Of a stretch of DNA of 64,000 nt, positions 61,706 through 64,000 are shown one piece after another. The notes below the pieces were generated by a model that was given only the letters and a program-made list of their open reading frames with translations, ran no database searches and was not told the DNA's origin. Position 1 is the first letter of the stretch. Each line of letters starts with the position of its first letter. The position numbers were made by a program, and so were the translations under genes. Source of the stretch: Saccharospirillum alexandrii (lineage in GTDB: Bacteria > Pseudomonadota > Gammaproteobacteria > Pseudomonadales > Natronospirillaceae); the NCBI RefSeq assembly GCF_004000275.1, contig NZ_RCIP01000001.1, positions 1,046,749 through 1,110,748 of the forward strand. Direction: 5' to 3'.

Positions 61706-63061
61706 ATGAGCCAACCGAAAAATCGTCGTTTACACCAAAGCCGACTGGGCCGGTTCAGCCAATTGGGCCGTTTGGCCGGCGGTGTTGCCGGTGGCATGCT
61801 CAGTGAGGGGGTGAAACGCTGGTCGAACGGTGAAGGGTTCAGCGCCCGGGAGCTGGCATTGACGCCCGCTAATCTGGAACGGGTCTCCGACCGGCTGTCG
61901 CAAATGCGAGGCGCTGCGATGAAGGTCGGCCAGCTGGTGTCCATGGATGCCGGGCATTTAATGCCAGCAGAGCTGTCTGCTCTGCTGAACCGACTGCGAT
62001 CGGACGCCGATGCCCTGCCACTGTCGCAGCTCGAACCGGTGCTGGCCGACGCCTGGGGTAACGACTGGATCAACCAGTTCAGTCAATTCAGCTACCAGCC
62101 TATCGCCGCAGCATCCATCGGCCAGGTGCATAAAGCCGTATTACGCACGGGTGAAACGCTGGCCATCAAGGTGCAGTACCCCGGCGTCCGCCGCAGCATC
62201 GACAGCGACATCGACAACGTGGCCACCCTGCTGCGCTGGTCCCGCTTGCTGCCTGATTCACTGGATCTGGCTCCCTTGCTGACCGATGCCAAAGCCCAGC
62301 TTCATGCAGAAACGGACTATCAGCTGGAGGCCCGCTCGATGCAACGGTTCAGCGACCGCCTGACAGGCCGCACTGAGTGGGCTGTGCCGGAGGTACATAC
62401 CGACTTGAGTGGCCCGACGGTGCTGGCCATGAGCTACGCACAAGGTGAGCCACTGGAGCGGTTGGAACAGGCTGACCACGCCACCCGGAAACGCTGGGTG
62501 AGCCGCCTGTTCGAGCTTTTCTTCGAGGAACTGTTCCATTTTGGCAGCGTTCAAACCGACCCCAACTACGCCAACTATTTATACGATGACGCACGCCAGG
62601 TTATTACCCTGCTCGACTTTGGCGCCGTACGTGACTATGAGCCTGAGATGATCGACGGCTACAAGGCGCTTTTTATGGGGGCCATGCATTCAGACCGCAC
62701 GGCGCTGTTCGAGGCTGCCCGTCGAATCGGCTACTTCAGTGAGAGCATTGATGACGCCCAGGCCGCAGCGGTACTGGATCTGTTCATCATCGCCACGGAA
62801 CCGCTTCGCGTCACCCAGTACGACTTTGGCAGCAGTGATATCGCAACCCGACTCCGCGAACAGGGCCTTGAGCTAAGCATGAAGCAAGGTTACTGGCACA
62901 GCCCTCCGGTCGCTTCGCTGTTTCTACATAGAAAGCTCGCAGGGCTTTACCTGCTGGCGCAGCGGCTTGGCGTCGCTCTGCCGGTTCGCGCGTTGCTTGA
63001 ACAACGGTTGGGTGGGAACGAGCAGTTGCTAGACAAACACCCGGCAGGCTGCCATCCTTAA
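61706..63061 (+). CDS. ABC1/AarF family atypical kinase
   Basis: A UbiB-like protein kinase-fold ATPase, 451 residues. The family KxGQ motif is AAMKVGQLVSMDAGH near residue 72, the Ala-rich nucleotide loop AAASIGQVHKA, the ion-pair lysine in LAIKVQYPGV, and the catalytic QTDPNYANYLY and DFGAVR motifs. No C-terminal membrane spans, so it is closer to the soluble AarF/ADCK group than to UbiB. The role may be in quinone or lipid metabolism. The start at 61706 matches the family; an upstream extension does not. Confidence 0.9.
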   Translation: MSQPKNRRLHQSRLGRFSQLGRLAGGVAGGMLSEGVKRWSNGEGFSARELALTPANLERVSDRLSQMRGAAMKVGQLVSMDAGHLMPAELSALLNRLRSDADALPLSQLEPVLADAWGNDWINQFSQFSYQPIAAASIGQVHKAVLRTGETLAIKVQYPGVRRSIDSDIDNVATLLRWSRLLPDSLDLAPLLTDAKAQLHAETDYQLEARSMQRFSDRLTGRTEWAVPEVHTDLSGPTVLAMSYAQGEPLERLEQADHATRKRWVSRLFELFFEELFHFGSVQTDPNYANYLYDDARQVITLLDFGAVRDYEPEMIDGYKALFMGAMHSDRTALFEAARRIGYFSESIDDAQAAAVLDLFIIATEPLRVTQYDFGSSDIATRLREQGLELSMKQGYWHSPPVASLFLHRKLAGLYLLAQRLGVALPVRALLEQRLGGNEQLLDKHPAGCHP

Positions 63062-63209
63062 CCGGCTTAATTGTAACATAGGGCGCTTGTTCGCCAGCCT
63101 CCTGTAAGCAGCGGTACCGGTTGTACCACTGTTGGTTCTAACCCCGTGACCGGGGCGTATCCGGATGATACCCCCTTGCACAACGGACCCGGGCAGTACA
63201 GTCTCCGTA

Positions 63210-64000
63210 ATGAATCAAAATGAAGAGTTCATTGAATACCACCGAGCTCTGATGTCACTCAGCCATGACTCGGCTTTCATCCAGAGTTCCCGTATTGAAA
63301 AGATGTCGGCTTTGCTGGATCTGTGCGGCCGTCTGCTGCGCGTAGAACGCGTCAGCGTGTGGAAACTGACCGACAGCGGCGACGCCATTAATCTCGAGTG
63401 CCTGAATACACTCAGCGACGGCATCTTTACCGACACCACCACCCTGAGCCGCGAACAAAACCCGCGCTATTTCGAGGCCATGCTGACGGCGGAAGTCATC
63501 GACGCCCGCCATGCCCCCACCGACCCCCGAACCCGGCAATTCAACCATTCCTACCTGCAGCCGCTGGGCATTAAGTCCATTCTGGATGCGCCGGTGTTCG
63601 ATGGCAGCAATCTCAGCGGTGTTATTTGTCTGGAAGCGACCAGTCATCGCGCCTGGACACTGCCCGAAATTTCAATCGTTACGGTGGTAGCCGACACCAT
63701 TAGCCTTATCAACTCCTACGAAGCCTGGCATGCCTCCCAGCAAGCCCTCGATTTTATCAGCCACTACGATGAACTGACGGGCCTGCCTAATCTGCGCGCC
63801 TTTCGCAAGCACCTGGAGTATCTGTGCAAAACTGAAAAGACCACACCGTCAATGGCCGTATTCTGGATCGACATCGACCGAATCAAAAGCATCAATGACG
63901 GTATGGGAGAGACCATTGGCAACCATCTGATTCAAGAAACAGCCAGTCGGCTTCAGTCTTTGCGCATCCGTGGCAAGGAAAAGGTGGCCCGCAGTGGTGG
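63210..64000 (+). CDS. GAF-GGDEF signalling protein (3' end cut by window)
   Basis: A probable diguanylate cyclase, 263 codons visible. Residues about 20-175 are a GAF domain (LDLCGRLLRVERVSVWKL, IKSILDAPVFDGSNLSGVIC). The GGDEF domain opens with HYDELTGLPNLRAF near 190 and the metal-binding FWIDIDRIKSIND. The window ends in the codons ...ARSGG, exactly where the GG[D/E]EF active-site motif starts, so activity and any EAL domain cannot be judged. ATG at 63210 is the first in frame; the ribosome site is weak. Confidence 0.88.
   Translation, partial: MNQNEEFIEYHRALMSLSHDSAFIQSSRIEKMSALLDLCGRLLRVERVSVWKLTDSGDAINLECLNTLSDGIFTDTTTLSREQNPRYFEAMLTAEVIDARHAPTDPRTRQFNHSYLQPLGIKSILDAPVFDGSNLSGVICLEATSHRAWTLPEISIVTVVADTISLINSYEAWHASQQALDFISHYDELTGLPNLRAFRKHLEYLCKTEKTTPSMAVFWIDIDRIKSINDGMGETIGNHLIQETASRLQSLRIRGKEKVARSG

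Overview
The window reads as chromosome of a Gram-negative, halophilic or marine gammaproteobacterium. The evidence is the ispE-prs-rplY-pth-ychF housekeeping block, yejK, NirBD/NasA nitrate assimilation, an ectoine-degradation cluster, TRAP transport with DctBD control, sigma-54 promoters and many PDC/Cache-type sensors. An Oceanospirillales/Saccharospirillaceae-like host is plausible, but that is inference from gene content only. I saw no rRNA, tRNA, CRISPR, prophage or transposase gene.

Layout. 1-1.8 kb: end of a nitrate ABC transporter (permease, ATPase) closed by a strong terminator. 2-4 kb: a PDC membrane sensor and two small cysteine-motif proteins, separated by structured intergenic repeats. 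4.1-11.1 kb: a nitrate/nitrite assimilation operon (flavoprotein, nirB, nirD, nasA) behind a sigma-54 promoter and a leader that holds an intrinsic terminator, which implies nitrogen control plus antitermination. 11.1-17.8 kb: ectoine catabolism on the minus strand (doeB2, an EctB-like aminotransferase, doeA, doeC) followed by an orphan binding protein fused to a PDC-like domain. 18.3-28.5 kb: mixed genes (two orphan SBP_bac_3 proteins, a TSUP exporter, a beta-barrel/SPOR protein, a methyltransferase, an Mpo1-like protein, a DUF1631 protein, a Gfo/Idh/MocA oxidoreductase) and one unannotated 55-residue ORF. 28.7-34.5 kb: a beta-glucoside/oligosaccharide module (lacI, binding protein, two permeases, GH1) with a recognisable promoter and two palindromic operators. 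34.6-38.4 kb: YitT, mgsA, VanZ and a CHASE2 adenylate cyclase. 38.9-45.8 kb: a TAXI-type TRAP transporter with the dctB/dctD two-component system and its own sigma-54-like promoter. 46-50.5 kb: housekeeping block. 50.7-57.1 kb: an atypical chemoreceptor and a polyamine-type ABC transporter. 57.8-64 kb: cold-shock protein, GMC oxidoreductase, yejK with an overlapping small gene, an ABC1 kinase and a truncated GAF-GGDEF protein.

The least explained signal is a dispersed family of long palindromic intergenic elements, five copies at about 3.0, 3.6, 20.1, 38.5 and 38.75 kb. All share a constant core. In four copies the flanking arms differ between loci yet pair almost perfectly with each other within the locus; in the fifth (20.1 kb) the arms pair poorly. 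A second family of MITE-like repeats has two copies, one abutting the ychF stop codon. How the parts work together: nitrate uptake, reduction and the sigma-54 leader form one nitrogen module; ectoine breakdown feeds nitrogen and aspartate to the same economy; the TRAP and polyamine transporters and the many binding and Cache-type proteins suggest a scavenging, sensing lifestyle.
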